From NCBI GenBank assembly GCA_026392935.1, contig JAPLBE010000011.1:124001-188000 (forward strand): a DNA stretch of 64,000 nt, in the 5' to 3' direction. Position 1 is the first letter of the stretch, and every line of letters starts with the position of its first letter. The position numbers were made by a program, and so were the translations under genes. The notes beneath the pieces are model-generated. The model saw nothing but the letters and a program-made list of their open reading frames with translations. It was not told the origin of the DNA and ran no database searches. Below are positions 38,947 to 48,201 of the stretch, piece after piece. Source of the stretch: Actinomycetota bacterium. GTDB taxonomy: Bacteria > Actinomycetota > Actinomycetes > Nanopelagicales > Nanopelagicaceae.

Positions 38947-39819
38947 ATGGGATCCCCACCTCAACTATCTGAGTTAGAGAGAGCGCAGGCGCTTGTCAAA
39001 GCCAAGGTCTCCAGACAAGAGCGCGCGCGTGTTAAGAATCAGGTGAAGAGTAATGAATTGTCTATCTCTGAAGTTTTAGAGCTGGCTAGTAGAAACGAAG
39101 CCATAGCGAAAATGAGGGTTCTAGAACTGATTGAATCCAAGAGTGGTGTGGGCAAGATTAGGGGGAAGGCGATTTTAGAGAAGCTTGGAATTTCTCAAAC
39201 TCGACGTCTTCAGGGATTGGGTAGACACCAAAGGACTCAACTTCTCAAGGAATTTTCGGCACCATCTATTCTCACTCGTGGAAGGCTGATTGTACTTTCA
39301 GGACCTGGGGGAGTTGGTAAGAGCACTGTTGCTAAGAAACTTCGGCAAGAGTCACCATTTCTAGTCAGCGTTTCAGCAACAACTCGACCACCTAGATTTA
39401 ATGAAGAAGATGGCGTTGATTATCTATTTTTCTCGAAGGATCAATTTGATGCGGCGATAAAAGAAGGAACGTTCCTTGAATGGGCTGAGTTTGCTGGAAA
39501 TAGATATGGAACTCCATTTGCTCCGGTTGAGAAAGCTCTAAGCTCAGGAAAGAGTGTTCTTCTTGAGATTGAGATTGAAGGAGCGAAGCAAGTTAAAGCA
39601 AAGATGCCAGAAGCGCTATTAGTGTTTCTCGAACCACCAACCTGGGAAGAGTTGGTGTCACGTCTTGAGGGCCGAGGCACCGATAGCCCTGAAAGGCGAG
39701 CAGCGCGATTGGCACTTGCTCAGGAAGAGATGGCCGCAGCCTCTTTCTTCGATAAAGTCCTCACAAATGACCAGGTCGAGAAGGTAGTCGCCAGCCTGAT
39801 AGAATTCGCATCTGCCTAA
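38947..39819 (+). CDS. gmk: Fusion of actinobacterial mIHF and guanylate kinase
   Basis: The 290-residue protein joins two normally separate neighbours. Residues about 1-105 match actinobacterial integration host factor, with the helix-two-turns-helix block VGKIRGKAILEKLGI and the RRLQGLG segment. Residues about 112-290 are a complete guanylate kinase: P-loop GPGGVGKST (119-127), GMP-binding SATTRPPR and DGVDYLF, and the lid region RLEGRGTDS. No in-frame ATG, GTG or TTG occurs at the domain boundary, so a separate kinase is unlikely. It would phosphorylate GMP and bind DNA. rpoZ follows. Confidence 0.93.
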   Translation: MGSPPQLSELERAQALVKAKVSRQERARVKNQVKSNELSISEVLELASRNEAIAKMRVLELIESKSGVGKIRGKAILEKLGISQTRRLQGLGRHQRTQLLKEFSAPSILTRGRLIVLSGPGGVGKSTVAKKLRQESPFLVSVSATTRPPRFNEEDGVDYLFFSKDQFDAAIKEGTFLEWAEFAGNRYGTPFAPVEKALSSGKSVLLEIEIEGAKQVKAKMPEALLVFLEPPTWEELVSRLEGRGTDSPERRAARLALAQEEMAAASFFDKVLTNDQVEKVVASLIEFASA

Positions 39820-39849
39820 ACAGGCGAAGTACATTTCAAGGAGTAAATC

Positions 39850-40110
39850 ATGAGCGCACATATGGACGGAATTACTAATCCACCGATTGATGAATTGCTC
39901 GATAAGGCAGGATCTAAGTACAGCCTCGTTCTCTATGCGGCAAAGCGTGCTCGCCAAATCAATGCGTATTACTCACAACTCGGCGAAGGCCTCCTTGAAT
40001 ACGTGGGTCCGCTTGTAGACACACACGTCCACGAGAAGCCACTGTCAATTGCACTTCGTGAAATTAACGAGGGACTTTTGACAATCGAAAATCTCGAACC
40101 TACTGCCTAA
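39850..40110 (+). CDS. rpoZ: RNA polymerase omega subunit
   Basis: The 86-residue omega subunit supports RNA polymerase assembly. [29 protein letters not shown] is the conserved beta-prime contact region, and the C-terminus [18 protein letters not shown] is typical of actinobacteria. A clear AAGGAG ribosome site lies before the ATG. Position after gmk and before coaBC is standard. Confidence 0.95.
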   Translation: MSAHMDGITNPPIDELLDKAGSKYSLVLYAAKRARQINAYYSQLGEGLLEYVGPLVDTHVHEKPLSIALREINEGLLTIENLEPTA

Positions 40111-40111
40111 T

Positions 40112-40117
40112 TAGCGT
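40112..40117 (+). promoter_or_regulatory. -10 hexamer TAGCGT before coaBC
   Basis: TAGCGT ends six bases before the ATG at 40124 and there is no ribosome site. Leaderless start inferred. Confidence 0.4.
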
Positions 40118-40123
40118 AAAACG

Positions 40124-41308
40124 ATGCATGCAAGTGGCCGTGAAGTAATTCTCGGTGTGGGTGGCGGTATCGCTGCTTACAAATCCTGTGACTTATTGCG
40201 TCGTCTACTTGATAAGGGATTTTCAGTCACCGTAGTTCCGACTCCATCTAGTTTGAATTTCGTTGGAAAAGCAACATGGGAAGCCCTTTCTGGAAGAAAT
40301 GTTACAACTGAGGTATTTGAAAGTGTTAACGAAGTTCGTCATATCTCACTTGCTAAGCAAGCGGATTACATAGTCATTGCTCCCGCTACGGCAGATTTGC
40401 TGGCTCGCCTCGCATTTGGAAGAGCTGATGACCTTTTGACCAATGTATTTCTAGCCTCGGATTCACCAAAATTGATAGTGCCGGCAATGCATCCCCAAAT
40501 GTGGAGCAATGAGGCGACTGTCGCAAATGTCGAAACCCTACGAGCCCGAGGGATTACTGTGTTGGATCCCGATGTAGGCGCCCTCACAAGTGGTGATGTC
40601 GGACAAGGAAGATTTCCTGAAACAGCAAGAATTATTGCCGAGTTCGAAAGAGTTATTTCAAAGGGTCTGGATTACTCAGGTAAACGTGTTCTTGTCACGG
40701 CAGGTGGAACACGGGAACCGATAGACCCTGTCAGATATATCGGAAATAGTTCATCGGGAAAACAAGGATTTGCGATCGCAAGGAATGCTCTCAGCCGCGG
40801 TGCGGAGGTAACTCTCATTTCAGCGAATACCTCACTGCCGGATATCGATGGAGTTCGAACAATCCGTGTTCAAACTGCTGCCGAAATGCACGCGGAAGTA
40901 TTTCGTGAATTTCCGCAGTGCGACCTTCTTGTGATGACTGCCGCTGTTGCTGATGCAAAACCTTTGCAAGTTCTCGATACCAAAATCAAAAAGAGTGATC
41001 TCAAGAGCATTGAATTAACTGAAAATGAAGATATCTTGAAATCGGTGGCCGAGATTAAGAACCACCAAATAATCGTTGCGTTCGCGGCGGAAACTTCTCA
41101 TGATGTAGCGCAGGCACAGGAAAAAATGATCAGCAAGGGTGCGGATATCCTTTACCTCAACGATATTAGCCATGGAGATATTTTCAATAGTGAGACAACA
41201 TATGGCGAGATATTCATTAAAGGTGGAAGCTCGCACAAAGTGGCCAAAACCACGAAAGACACGCTTGGTGAGGAACTACTCAATCAGGCCTTAGTTCAGT
41301 TAGGTTAA
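40124..41308 (+). CDS. coaBC: Phosphopantothenoylcysteine synthetase/decarboxylase CoaBC
   Basis: The 394-residue bifunctional enzyme makes 4'-phosphopantetheine for coenzyme A. The N-terminal flavoprotein decarboxylase (CoaC, about 1-185) has [18 protein letters not shown] and PAMHPQMW; the C-terminal CTP-dependent ligase (CoaB, about 190-394) has [25 protein letters not shown]. Both halves look complete. Confidence 0.95.
   Translation: MHASGREVILGVGGGIAAYKSCDLLRRLLDKGFSVTVVPTPSSLNFVGKATWEALSGRNVTTEVFESVNEVRHISLAKQADYIVIAPATADLLARLAFGRADDLLTNVFLASDSPKLIVPAMHPQMWSNEATVANVETLRARGITVLDPDVGALTSGDVGQGRFPETARIIAEFERVISKGLDYSGKRVLVTAGGTREPIDPVRYIGNSSSGKQGFAIARNALSRGAEVTLISANTSLPDIDGVRTIRVQTAAEMHAEVFREFPQCDLLVMTAAVADAKPLQVLDTKIKKSDLKSIELTENEDILKSVAEIKNHQIIVAFAAETSHDVAQAQEKMISKGADILYLNDISHGDIFNSETTYGEIFIKGGSSHKVAKTTKDTLGEELLNQALVQLG
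41301..41306 (+). promoter_or_regulatory. -10 hexamer TAGGTT before metK
   Basis: TAGGTT overlaps the coaBC end and lies six bases before the metK ATG; no ribosome site is seen and no SAM riboswitch fits in the gap. Confidence 0.4.
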
Positions 41309-41312
41309 CCCA

Positions 41313-42503
41313 ATGTCAAAGCGCCTATTCACATCAGAGTCCGTTACCGAAGGTCATCCAGATAAGATCGCAGATCAAATCTCGGATGCAATTTTGGACT
41401 CACTTCTTGAGCAAGATTCATCTAGCCGCGTTGCAGTTGAGACTCTCATAACGACTGGACAGGTTCACGTTGCTGGTGAGGTAACAACTAAAGGATATGC
41501 CGATGTTATGGGAATCGTGCGCGATACCGTTATAGATATTGGTTACGATTCTTCGGTAAAAGGCTTCGACGGAAATAGTTGTGGAGTTTCAATTTCTATC
41601 GGCCAACAATCTCCAGATATCGCTCAGGGTGTTAATGATGCATTTGAGCATCGTGTCGCTGCTGCGGCAGATCCACTTGACTTACAAGGTGCAGGCGATC
41701 AAGGTCTTATGTTTGGTTATGCATGTGATGACACGAAAGAGTTGATGCCCCTCCCAATATGGTTAGCCCACGAACTTGCGCAGCAACTTTCCAAGGTGCG
41801 CAAATCTGGTGCACTTCCATATCTCCGCCCTGACGGTAAGACTCAGGTAACTATTGAATACGACGGTGATCGTGCTATCGCACTTGATACAGTCGTTATT
41901 TCTAGTCAACATGCTGAAGAAGTTGATGTAGTCAAGCAACTCACTCCAGAAGTAATTGCTCAGGTCATTGATCCAGTTTTAGCAAAGATTGATCTTCCGC
42001 GTAAAGATATGCGTGTTCTTATCAACCCAACCGGCCGTTTCGTTATTGGCGGTCCCATGGGCGATGCAGGACTTACCGGACGAAAGATCATTGTTGATAC
42101 CTACGGCGGAATGGCTCGCCACGGTGGTGGTGCGTTCTCTGGAAAAGACCCATCAAAGGTAGATCGTTCAGCGGCCTACGCAATGCGATGGGTAGCAAAG
42201 AACGTTGTTGCTGCAGGTCTAGCCCGTCGTTGTGAGGTGCAAGTGGCATATGCAATTGGAAAAGCTCAACCTGTTGGAGTTTTCGTAGAAACTTTCGGGA
42301 CTGAAACCGTTCCAGTGCAAAAGATTCAGGATGCAGTAACCACTGTGTTCGATCTACGTCCAGCTGCAATTATTCGCGACTTGAATCTCAAGCGTCCAAT
42401 TTATTCAGAGACCGCTGCTTATGGTCACTTCGGCCGCGAGCTCCCTAATTTTACGTGGGAAGCAACTAATCGCGTGACGGAACTTCAAGCAGCAGTTAAA
42501 TAG
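41313..42503 (+). CDS. metK: S-adenosylmethionine synthetase
   Basis: MetK makes SAM from methionine and [33 protein letters not shown] and [15 protein letters not shown] are the ATP- and methionine-binding blocks, and the 396-residue length is typical. It supplies SAM in a cell whose methionine synthase (metH) starts at the window's far end. Confidence 0.97.
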   Translation: MSKRLFTSESVTEGHPDKIADQISDAILDSLLEQDSSSRVAVETLITTGQVHVAGEVTTKGYADVMGIVRDTVIDIGYDSSVKGFDGNSCGVSISIGQQSPDIAQGVNDAFEHRVAAAADPLDLQGAGDQGLMFGYACDDTKELMPLPIWLAHELAQQLSKVRKSGALPYLRPDGKTQVTIEYDGDRAIALDTVVISSQHAEEVDVVKQLTPEVIAQVIDPVLAKIDLPRKDMRVLINPTGRFVIGGPMGDAGLTGRKIIVDTYGGMARHGGGAFSGKDPSKVDRSAAYAMRWVAKNVVAAGLARRCEVQVAYAIGKAQPVGVFVETFGTETVPVQKIQDAVTTVFDLRPAAIIRDLNLKRPIYSETAAYGHFGRELPNFTWEATNRVTELQAAVK

Positions 42504-42518
42504 TCAGCTGGTAGTGAA

Positions 42519-44390
42519 GTGGCGCCCGTAAAGCCACTTCGTCTCAAAAGCGAACGCGTACATAAATCGAGGGGGCCTATCGCCTCGACAGCACCATGTT
42601 GCGAAGTTCTTGTTGACACCGGGGTCTACCATCTCGATGGAGCCTTCACTTATGTCGTACCTGAATCACTCTCTGAGATCTGCCAGACAGGCACGAGAAT
42701 CCAAGTTCCATTTAATGGAAGAGAACTCGAAGGGATTGTCGTACGACGATTCTCTAGTGATTCAACTGGGGGATTCAAACCGATTTCAAAGGTTCTCACA
42801 CCGTTCCCTGTTGCTTCAGATACTTCGTTAGAGCTAATCAAAGAGGTAGCCAAACATTGGGCGGCGCACCCCTTTGACGTTTTCCGATCCGCTATCCCAG
42901 CTCGGGTAACCTCAGTTGATAAAGAAACCTGGAAGTTGCCAGTTGCGAAAGAGTTTTCCGGGATATCCGAAGTTGAATATTTTGCACTCCCACCCTCTGA
43001 AAATCCCTTCTTGGTTATTTCTAAGTTTGTCGCAGATGTCAGGAAGACTGGATCGGTCTTGATTATTGTGCCGGATTCAAGGTCGATAGCTCGTCTCTTG
43101 TCTCAGATGCCTACCGCGATTGTTCTTGATTCAGACCTTGAGCGGACCAACCGTTACGAGAATTTCTTGAGTGCAAAATATTCCCAAGGAAATATTGTCC
43201 TAGGAACTCGTTCGGCAATTTTTGCTGATATTTCAGATCTTGAAAGAGTCGTGATTTATGATGAAGGATCGGAGAATTATTATGAACCTAGAACTCCAGG
43301 ATGGAATGTTCGCGATGTGGCATTTATTCGCGCACGTCTGCAATCATTTTCCCTAAACTTCCTAGGCTACGCACCAAGTATCGAAATAAGTTCACTTATT
43401 GAAAGCAAGAGGATCGGACACCGAGTACATGATTCTCGACTATCGGTGACTAGCTTTCAGCCAGAGTTCGCGCAGCTGCTTCCGGGAAAAATTATTAAAG
43501 AAACCAAGAGCGCACTCGCTCTTGGTCCTGTGCTCATGATTGCGCCACGAAAAGGGTACGCTCAAGGAATTCAATGTTCTAAATGTAGAAATGTTGCACT
43601 GTGCACCTGCGGCGGTAGATATTTTAAAGCTTCCGAGGCAGCGCCTCTGGAATGCTCGCTTTGTGGGACTCAGGAAAAGAATTGGATATGTACTTGGTGC
43701 AAAGCAACCACTCAATTTCTTCTTTCTCGGGGGAGTGCACGTTTTGCGCATGAGATAGGTCGAGCGATTCCCGGTGTAGTCATTGCAACTTCAGAAGGTG
43801 ACCGAATCATTGAAGACGGAACAATCAACGAAGGAATAGTTATCGCGACTCCAGGTTCAGCGCCCTATGTCACTGGCGGATATGCCGCAGTTGTATTTCT
43901 TGAAGCAGAGTCACTTTTGGCTCAAGCAGACTTAAGGGCGCAGGAGAGAGCCCGGAACATAGTCTTTCTTCACTCTAGCCTCATTTCGCATTCTGGAAAA
44001 ATTCTTTTGGTTATTAATCATGAGAATCCACTTGTAGGTTCCTTGTCTTCCTGGAAACCATCACTTTTATCAAACAGGGATTTGCGCGAACGCCAAGAAG
44101 CTTCCTTACCGCCATTTATGAGCGCCGTCGTAATGGATATCGAAAAAGAGGAGTCGACGTCACTAGTTCAAGGATTAGAACAAGCTCAAAGAGATTTGCG
44201 AATTCCCAAGACATCGAGGATTTTGGGTCCCTCGCTACTAAAGAGCGGCCTGCATAGAGTCCTGATACTTACTCCACATGAATCTTCCTCAATTCTTACT
44301 GATTTGATTCATGAATTCCAGCGAAGAAGAAGTGCTTCGGGTAAAAGCCTGCTCTCCTTGCGAATAGATCCGTATTCTCTCTCACGATAG
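42519..44390 (+). CDS. priA: PriA-like primosomal protein lacking helicase motifs
   Basis: The 623-residue protein has the PriA N-terminal DNA-binding region (VDTGVYHLDGAFTYVVP, ELEGIVV) and the zinc-binding cysteine pairs (CSKC, CTC, CSLC, CTWC, about residues 352-392). The Walker A region has no GxGKT; it reads DVRKTGSVLIIVP, and the DEEH box is replaced by YDEGSEN. As reported for other actinobacterial PriA proteins, helicase activity is unlikely, but a structural role in replication restart can remain. Start is GTG at 42519. metK is 15 bases upstream. Confidence 0.88.
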   Translation: MAPVKPLRLKSERVHKSRGPIASTAPCCEVLVDTGVYHLDGAFTYVVPESLSEICQTGTRIQVPFNGRELEGIVVRRFSSDSTGGFKPISKVLTPFPVASDTSLELIKEVAKHWAAHPFDVFRSAIPARVTSVDKETWKLPVAKEFSGISEVEYFALPPSENPFLVISKFVADVRKTGSVLIIVPDSRSIARLLSQMPTAIVLDSDLERTNRYENFLSAKYSQGNIVLGTRSAIFADISDLERVVIYDEGSENYYEPRTPGWNVRDVAFIRARLQSFSLNFLGYAPSIEISSLIESKRIGHRVHDSRLSVTSFQPEFAQLLPGKIIKETKSALALGPVLMIAPRKGYAQGIQCSKCRNVALCTCGGRYFKASEAAPLECSLCGTQEKNWICTWCKATTQFLLSRGSARFAHEIGRAIPGVVIATSEGDRIIEDGTINEGIVIATPGSAPYVTGGYAAVVFLEAESLLAQADLRAQERARNIVFLHSSLISHSGKILLVINHENPLVGSLSSWKPSLLSNRDLRERQEASLPPFMSAVVMDIEKEESTSLVQGLEQAQRDLRIPKTSRILGPSLLKSGLHRVLILTPHESSSILTDLIHEFQRRRSASGKSLLSLRIDPYSLSR

Positions 44391-44391
44391 G

Positions 44392-44397
44392 TAAGAT
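44392..44397 (+). promoter_or_regulatory. -10 hexamer TAAGAT before def
   Basis: TAAGAT ends six bases before the def ATG with no ribosome site. It would drive def, fmt and rsmB as a leaderless transcript. Confidence 0.45.
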
Positions 44398-44403
44398 AAG
44401 AAC

Positions 44404-44961
44404 ATGTCAGTCCAACGTATACGTCATTTTGGTGACCCAGTACTGACCACACCTGCATCCGAGGTTGTTGATTTTGATAAAGAGTTAAGAAAATTGGTTA
44501 AGGACCTCACTGAAACAATGCTTGAGGCACCAGGAGCGGGTTTAGCGGCGCCTCAAATTGGGGTTCCATTGCGAGTTTTTGTGTGGGATGTCGATGAAAC
44601 CATTGGCCACCTGATTAATCCAACGTTAGATTTAAGTTCAGAGATGCAAGAAGGCGATGAAGGTTGCCTCAGTTTTCCTGAACTGTTATACCCAACTCCG
44701 CGTGCGATGCGTGCTGTTGCAAAAGGATTCACAATACACGGAGAACCGATTGTGGTCGAAGGTACCGAGTTGTTGGCAAGAGCACTTCAACATGAAACAG
44801 ATCATTTGGATGGGATTCTTTTTATAGATCGTTTATCCGAAGCAGATAGAAAACTCGCTATGAAAGAGATTAGAGAATCAGAATGGTTCGGACTCGCCAC
44901 TGAAATTGGCACTGCTCCGGAGATCAAGATTTCTCCGCATTCACCTTTTGGACAGTTTTAA
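44404..44961 (+). CDS. def: Peptide deformylase
   Basis: Def removes the N-formyl group from new proteins. The three active-site motifs are present: GAGLAAPQIG (with the oxyanion glutamine), EGCLSFP (metal-binding cysteine) and QHETDHLDG (HExxH zinc site). The 185-residue length fits. fmt, which adds the formyl group, starts two bases downstream. Confidence 0.96.
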   Translation: MSVQRIRHFGDPVLTTPASEVVDFDKELRKLVKDLTETMLEAPGAGLAAPQIGVPLRVFVWDVDETIGHLINPTLDLSSEMQEGDEGCLSFPELLYPTPRAMRAVAKGFTIHGEPIVVEGTELLARALQHETDHLDGILFIDRLSEADRKLAMKEIRESEWFGLATEIGTAPEIKISPHSPFGQF

Positions 44962-44963
44962 TT

Positions 44964-45869
44964 GTGCGTATAGCGGTCGCAGCAACACCAGATGTTGCAA
45001 TCCCCTCGCTGGAGGCGCTACTCAGTTCTTCTCATGAGATTGTTTCGATTGTTACGCAACCAGATAAGCCTTCAGGCCGCGGTCTAGATTTAGCAGCGAG
45101 CCCCGTCGCACGTTGGGCCGAGAGTAAAGAACTTGCTCTGTTTAAGCCAACGACTGACCCTGAAATCATTGAAGCACTTGCACAAGTAGAAGTTCTAATC
45201 ACTATTGGTTATGGAAAAATTCTCTCGCAGCAGATTCTAGATATTCCATCCCGCTGCTCACTAAATTTACATTTCTCACTTTTACCGCGATGGAGAGGTG
45301 CGGCGCCAGTTCAGCGTGCAATCGAGGCGGGGGATTCACTTACTGGTGTCACAGTATTTGAGCTAGATCAAGGAATGGATACGGGTCCTATCTACACGAT
45401 GAAGAAGTTTGCACTAGATTCCGATATTTCTAGTGATGAATTGTTTTCAGAACTTGCACTGATTGGACCTGAAGCTTTGCTTGAATCTTTGGACTTTATT
45501 GAGAGAGGTATCAAACCGTCTCCACAGGGCAATTCTGAGATAACAAGAGCAATGAAATTGACTTCAGAACAAGGACGAGTCGACTGGACTTTGCCCGCGG
45601 AGAAAGTGTCTGCGCATATAAGAGCTTTCACTTCTAATCCCGGTGCATGGACTGAGTTTCGAGGACAGAAGTTACGTGTGCAATCTCCAACGATTTCAAG
45701 TCACGAACTAGTTCCAGGGGAATTGCAGGTAATTGATAAAGATCTTTTTGTGGGCACGGGTTCGCAATCAATACATCTTGGTTTCATAACATCACCAGGG
45801 AAAGCTCGTATGGAGTCGAAGTCATGGCTCAATGGGGCTCGAATCCTTGACGGTGAATTCTTTGGTTAA
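44964..45869 (+). CDS. fmt: Methionyl-tRNA formyltransferase
   Basis: Fmt formylates initiator Met-tRNA with 10-formyl-tetrahydrofolate. The N-terminal Rossmann domain has the catalytic region NLHFSLLPRWRGAAPVQRAIEAGD and DQGMDTGPI; the C-terminal OB-fold (from about residue 200) binds tRNA. Start is GTG, two bases after def. Its end overlaps the next gene. Confidence 0.96.
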   Translation: MRIAVAATPDVAIPSLEALLSSSHEIVSIVTQPDKPSGRGLDLAASPVARWAESKELALFKPTTDPEIIEALAQVEVLITIGYGKILSQQILDIPSRCSLNLHFSLLPRWRGAAPVQRAIEAGDSLTGVTVFELDQGMDTGPIYTMKKFALDSDISSDELFSELALIGPEALLESLDFIERGIKPSPQGNSEITRAMKLTSEQGRVDWTLPAEKVSAHIRAFTSNPGAWTEFRGQKLRVQSPTISSHELVPGELQVIDKDLFVGTGSQSIHLGFITSPGKARMESKSWLNGARILDGEFFG

Positions 45870-47217
45870 GCCTCGCAGAGATACTTTTCGTTCTCCCAAA
45901 CCAGATGCCCCTCGGGTACTCGCTTACGACATTGTGTCGGAGGTTAATCGACGAGGTGGATATTCGAATCTACTTCTCCCTCAAGCCCTCACAGCCTCTG
46001 GTTTCGAGGAGAGAGATAAGGGGTTTGCAACAGAGTTGGTATATGGGACTTTGCGCATGCAAGGAAGACACGACTACATCTTGTCTCAAGTTTCAGATCG
46101 TCCTTGGAGCGAAGTCGATGAAGGAATCGTCGATGTTTGCAGACTCGGTGTTCATCAACTCTTTGAGATGAGAGTAGCAACTCACGCTGCTGTGTCAGCA
46201 ACAGTAGAGCTTGCGCGAAAAGTTTTGGGAGAATCTAAAGCTTCATTCGTCAATGCACTTTTGCGTAAAGTCAGTGCCCAGTCTTTAGAAGAGTGGCTCG
46301 TACCAGTTGAGTTACTGGGTGACCCTGTTTCCCGTTTAGCAATTAAGTATTCACACCCCGAGTGGATTGTGTCTGCGTATTTTGATTTGCTGAAAGATCT
46401 TGAAATAGTAGAACGTGAACTTGCAGCAAATAATATTCCAGCGCGTCCGACGCTTGTTTCTTGGCCCGGTAGTTCAACACAAGATGATCTTGTCGCTTTA
46501 GGTGCTCACGCAACAGATTTTTCACCATTTGGTGCAGCGTTCGAGGGCTCTCCAGGTACGCTCGAATTGATTCGTCACCGAAAAGCTGGTGTACAAGATG
46601 AAGGTTCTCAATTAGTCGCCTATATCTTTTCGGAGTTCGCCTCAGGAGCGAAGTCGATTCTAGACTTATGCGCTGGACCAGGCGGTAAGGCCGCCCTACT
46701 TGCGCATATTGCGCGACGCGATAACCAAATTTTCACAGCAAACGAAGTTTCCGAAGCCCGCGCGAAATTAGTAAAGAATGTTGTGGGAAGTTTTGAGGTG
46801 CTCACTGGTGATGCTCGAAAGATTTCAGATATAGGTCGAACTTTCGATGCAATTTTGGCCGATGTTCCTTGTACGGGACTGGGAGCGCTGAGAAGACGGC
46901 CAGAGGTAAGGTGGCGAAGAAGTTTGCAAGATTTACGTGAACTCACAGCTTTGCAACGTCAGATTTCTGATGCCGCAATCTCAGTACTCAATCCTGGCGG
47001 AATTTATGGATATGCAACGTGCAGCCCACATTTTGCCGAAACGACAACTGAAACATTAATGATCTTAAAAACTCATCCTGAACTTGAGCAAATGGATGTT
47101 TCACTGAAGTTTCCATCTAATTTGACCAATGCGAGTCGCGGAAAATCCATGTCATTATGGACCGGAGTACATGGCACGGACTCTATGTTCTTATCCATTT
47201 TTAGAAAGAAGGAGTAA
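45832..47217 (+). CDS. rsmB: 16S rRNA (cytosine-967-C5)-methyltransferase RsmB
   Basis: The protein has an N-terminal NusB-like RNA-binding domain (about residues 20-160) and a C-terminal SAM methyltransferase with LDLCAGPGGKAALLA near residue 280, the active-site cysteine in ADVPCTGLGALRRRPEVRW, and YATCSPHFAE. It methylates C967 of 16S rRNA. ATG 45832 overlaps fmt by 38 bases; GTG 45853 is an alternative that removes seven residues. No ribosome site helps decide. Confidence 0.9.
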   Translation: MGLESLTVNSLVKPRRDTFRSPKPDAPRVLAYDIVSEVNRRGGYSNLLLPQALTASGFEERDKGFATELVYGTLRMQGRHDYILSQVSDRPWSEVDEGIVDVCRLGVHQLFEMRVATHAAVSATVELARKVLGESKASFVNALLRKVSAQSLEEWLVPVELLGDPVSRLAIKYSHPEWIVSAYFDLLKDLEIVERELAANNIPARPTLVSWPGSSTQDDLVALGAHATDFSPFGAAFEGSPGTLELIRHRKAGVQDEGSQLVAYIFSEFASGAKSILDLCAGPGGKAALLAHIARRDNQIFTANEVSEARAKLVKNVVGSFEVLTGDARKISDIGRTFDAILADVPCTGLGALRRRPEVRWRRSLQDLRELTALQRQISDAAISVLNPGGIYGYATCSPHFAETTTETLMILKTHPELEQMDVSLKFPSNLTNASRGKSMSLWTGVHGTDSMFLSIFRKKE

Positions 47218-47220
47218 CCT
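47215..47220 (+). promoter_or_regulatory. -10 hexamer TAACCT before rpe
   Basis: TAACCT overlaps the rsmB stop and ends seven bases before the rpe ATG at 47228. A GGAG (47211-47214) just upstream is too far from the ATG to be a good ribosome site. Confidence 0.45.
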
Positions 47221-47227
47221 TTTCGAC

Positions 47228-47887
47228 ATGACTTCAGAGATCCGGATAACGCCAAGTATCTTAAATGCAGATTTCTCAAAATTACAGTCAGAGATACAGA
47301 AAATCGCTTCTGTGAGCGATTTATTGCACTTGGATATCATGGACAATATATTCGTCCCGAACTTCACCTTTGATTTCGACAAGGCTTCCGAGATTATTTC
47401 TCAGAGTTCACTACCGGTTGATTCGCATTTGATGGTTGCAGATGCTGATGCGATTGCGGTTCAGTACGCCGAAGCCGGGTCAGCCAGCGTCACGTTTCAT
47501 GTTGAAGCAGCACGGGATATTCGAGCGACGATTTCTTCGATTAAACGACATGGTGCAAGAGCAAGCATTGCGCTTAAGCCAGCAACGAAGATTGATGACT
47601 ATTTAGAGTTTCTAGATGCGGTAGATATGGTTTTAATCATGACGGTAGAGCCTGGATTTGGTGGCCAGAAGTTCATGGCGCACATGATGGAGAAAGTTAC
47701 TAAAACCCGGAAACTGATTGGGGATCGACCAATTTGGATTCAAGTAGATGGTGGTATCTCGCTCGAAACGATTGAGATAGCTAGAGAGGCTGGAGCGGAC
47801 ACATTCGTTGCCGGAAGTGCTGTCTTTAATTCGCCAGAGCCAGCAGAGATGGTTAATAAACTGCGCCAGCTCGCCTCATCTATCTAA
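47228..47887 (+). CDS. rpe: Ribulose-phosphate 3-epimerase
   Basis: Rpe interconverts ribulose-5-phosphate and xylulose-5-phosphate. The 219-residue barrel has SILNADFSKL, LHLDIMDNIFVPN with metal-binding residues, DSHLMVADAD, VEPGFGGQKFM and VDGGISLETI. The ORF track starts at 47129 inside rsmB; ATG 47228 gives the family N-terminus. Confidence 0.95.
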   Translation: MTSEIRITPSILNADFSKLQSEIQKIASVSDLLHLDIMDNIFVPNFTFDFDKASEIISQSSLPVDSHLMVADADAIAVQYAEAGSASVTFHVEAARDIRATISSIKRHGARASIALKPATKIDDYLEFLDAVDMVLIMTVEPGFGGQKFMAHMMEKVTKTRKLIGDRPIWIQVDGGISLETIEIAREAGADTFVAGSAVFNSPEPAEMVNKLRQLASSI

Positions 47888-47916
47888 TACCGTCCCTTAA
47901 TTTGCACTCGTTCTAG

Positions 47917-47922
47917 TAAACT
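47917..47922 (+). promoter_or_regulatory. -10 hexamer TAAACT before hisE
   Basis: TAAACT ends six bases before the hisE ATG, with no ribosome site between. Leaderless start inferred for hisE and hisG. Confidence 0.5.
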
Positions 47923-47928
47923 TCAGCT

Positions 47929-48192
47929 ATGAAATCTTTTGATGCGCTGTGGGAAGAACTCTCAGCCAAGGTGTCAAGTAATGATCCTCAGTCTGCAACT
48001 GTTGAAGCGGTTGCATCAGGGGTGCATCAAATAGGCAAAAAGATTCTCGAAGAAGCTGGTGAGGTATGGCTAGCAGCGGAGCACGAATCAGATGAGGCTT
48101 TATCTGAAGAGATTAGTCAACTTATTTACCACGTACAGACAATGATGTTAGCGCGCGGTCTGACGCCGAATGATATTTACAAGTACCTTTAG
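47929..48192 (+). CDS. hisE: Phosphoribosyl-ATP pyrophosphatase
   Basis: The 87-residue MazG-like all-helical enzyme performs the second step of histidine synthesis. [21 protein letters not shown] and the later [21 protein letters not shown] carry the acidic magnesium ligands. It is a stand-alone HisE, as in mycobacteria, and lies just before hisG. Confidence 0.94.
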   Translation: MKSFDALWEELSAKVSSNDPQSATVEAVASGVHQIGKKILEEAGEVWLAAEHESDEALSEEISQLIYHVQTMMLARGLTPNDIYKYL

Positions 48193-48201
48193 GGAGATTT
48201 G

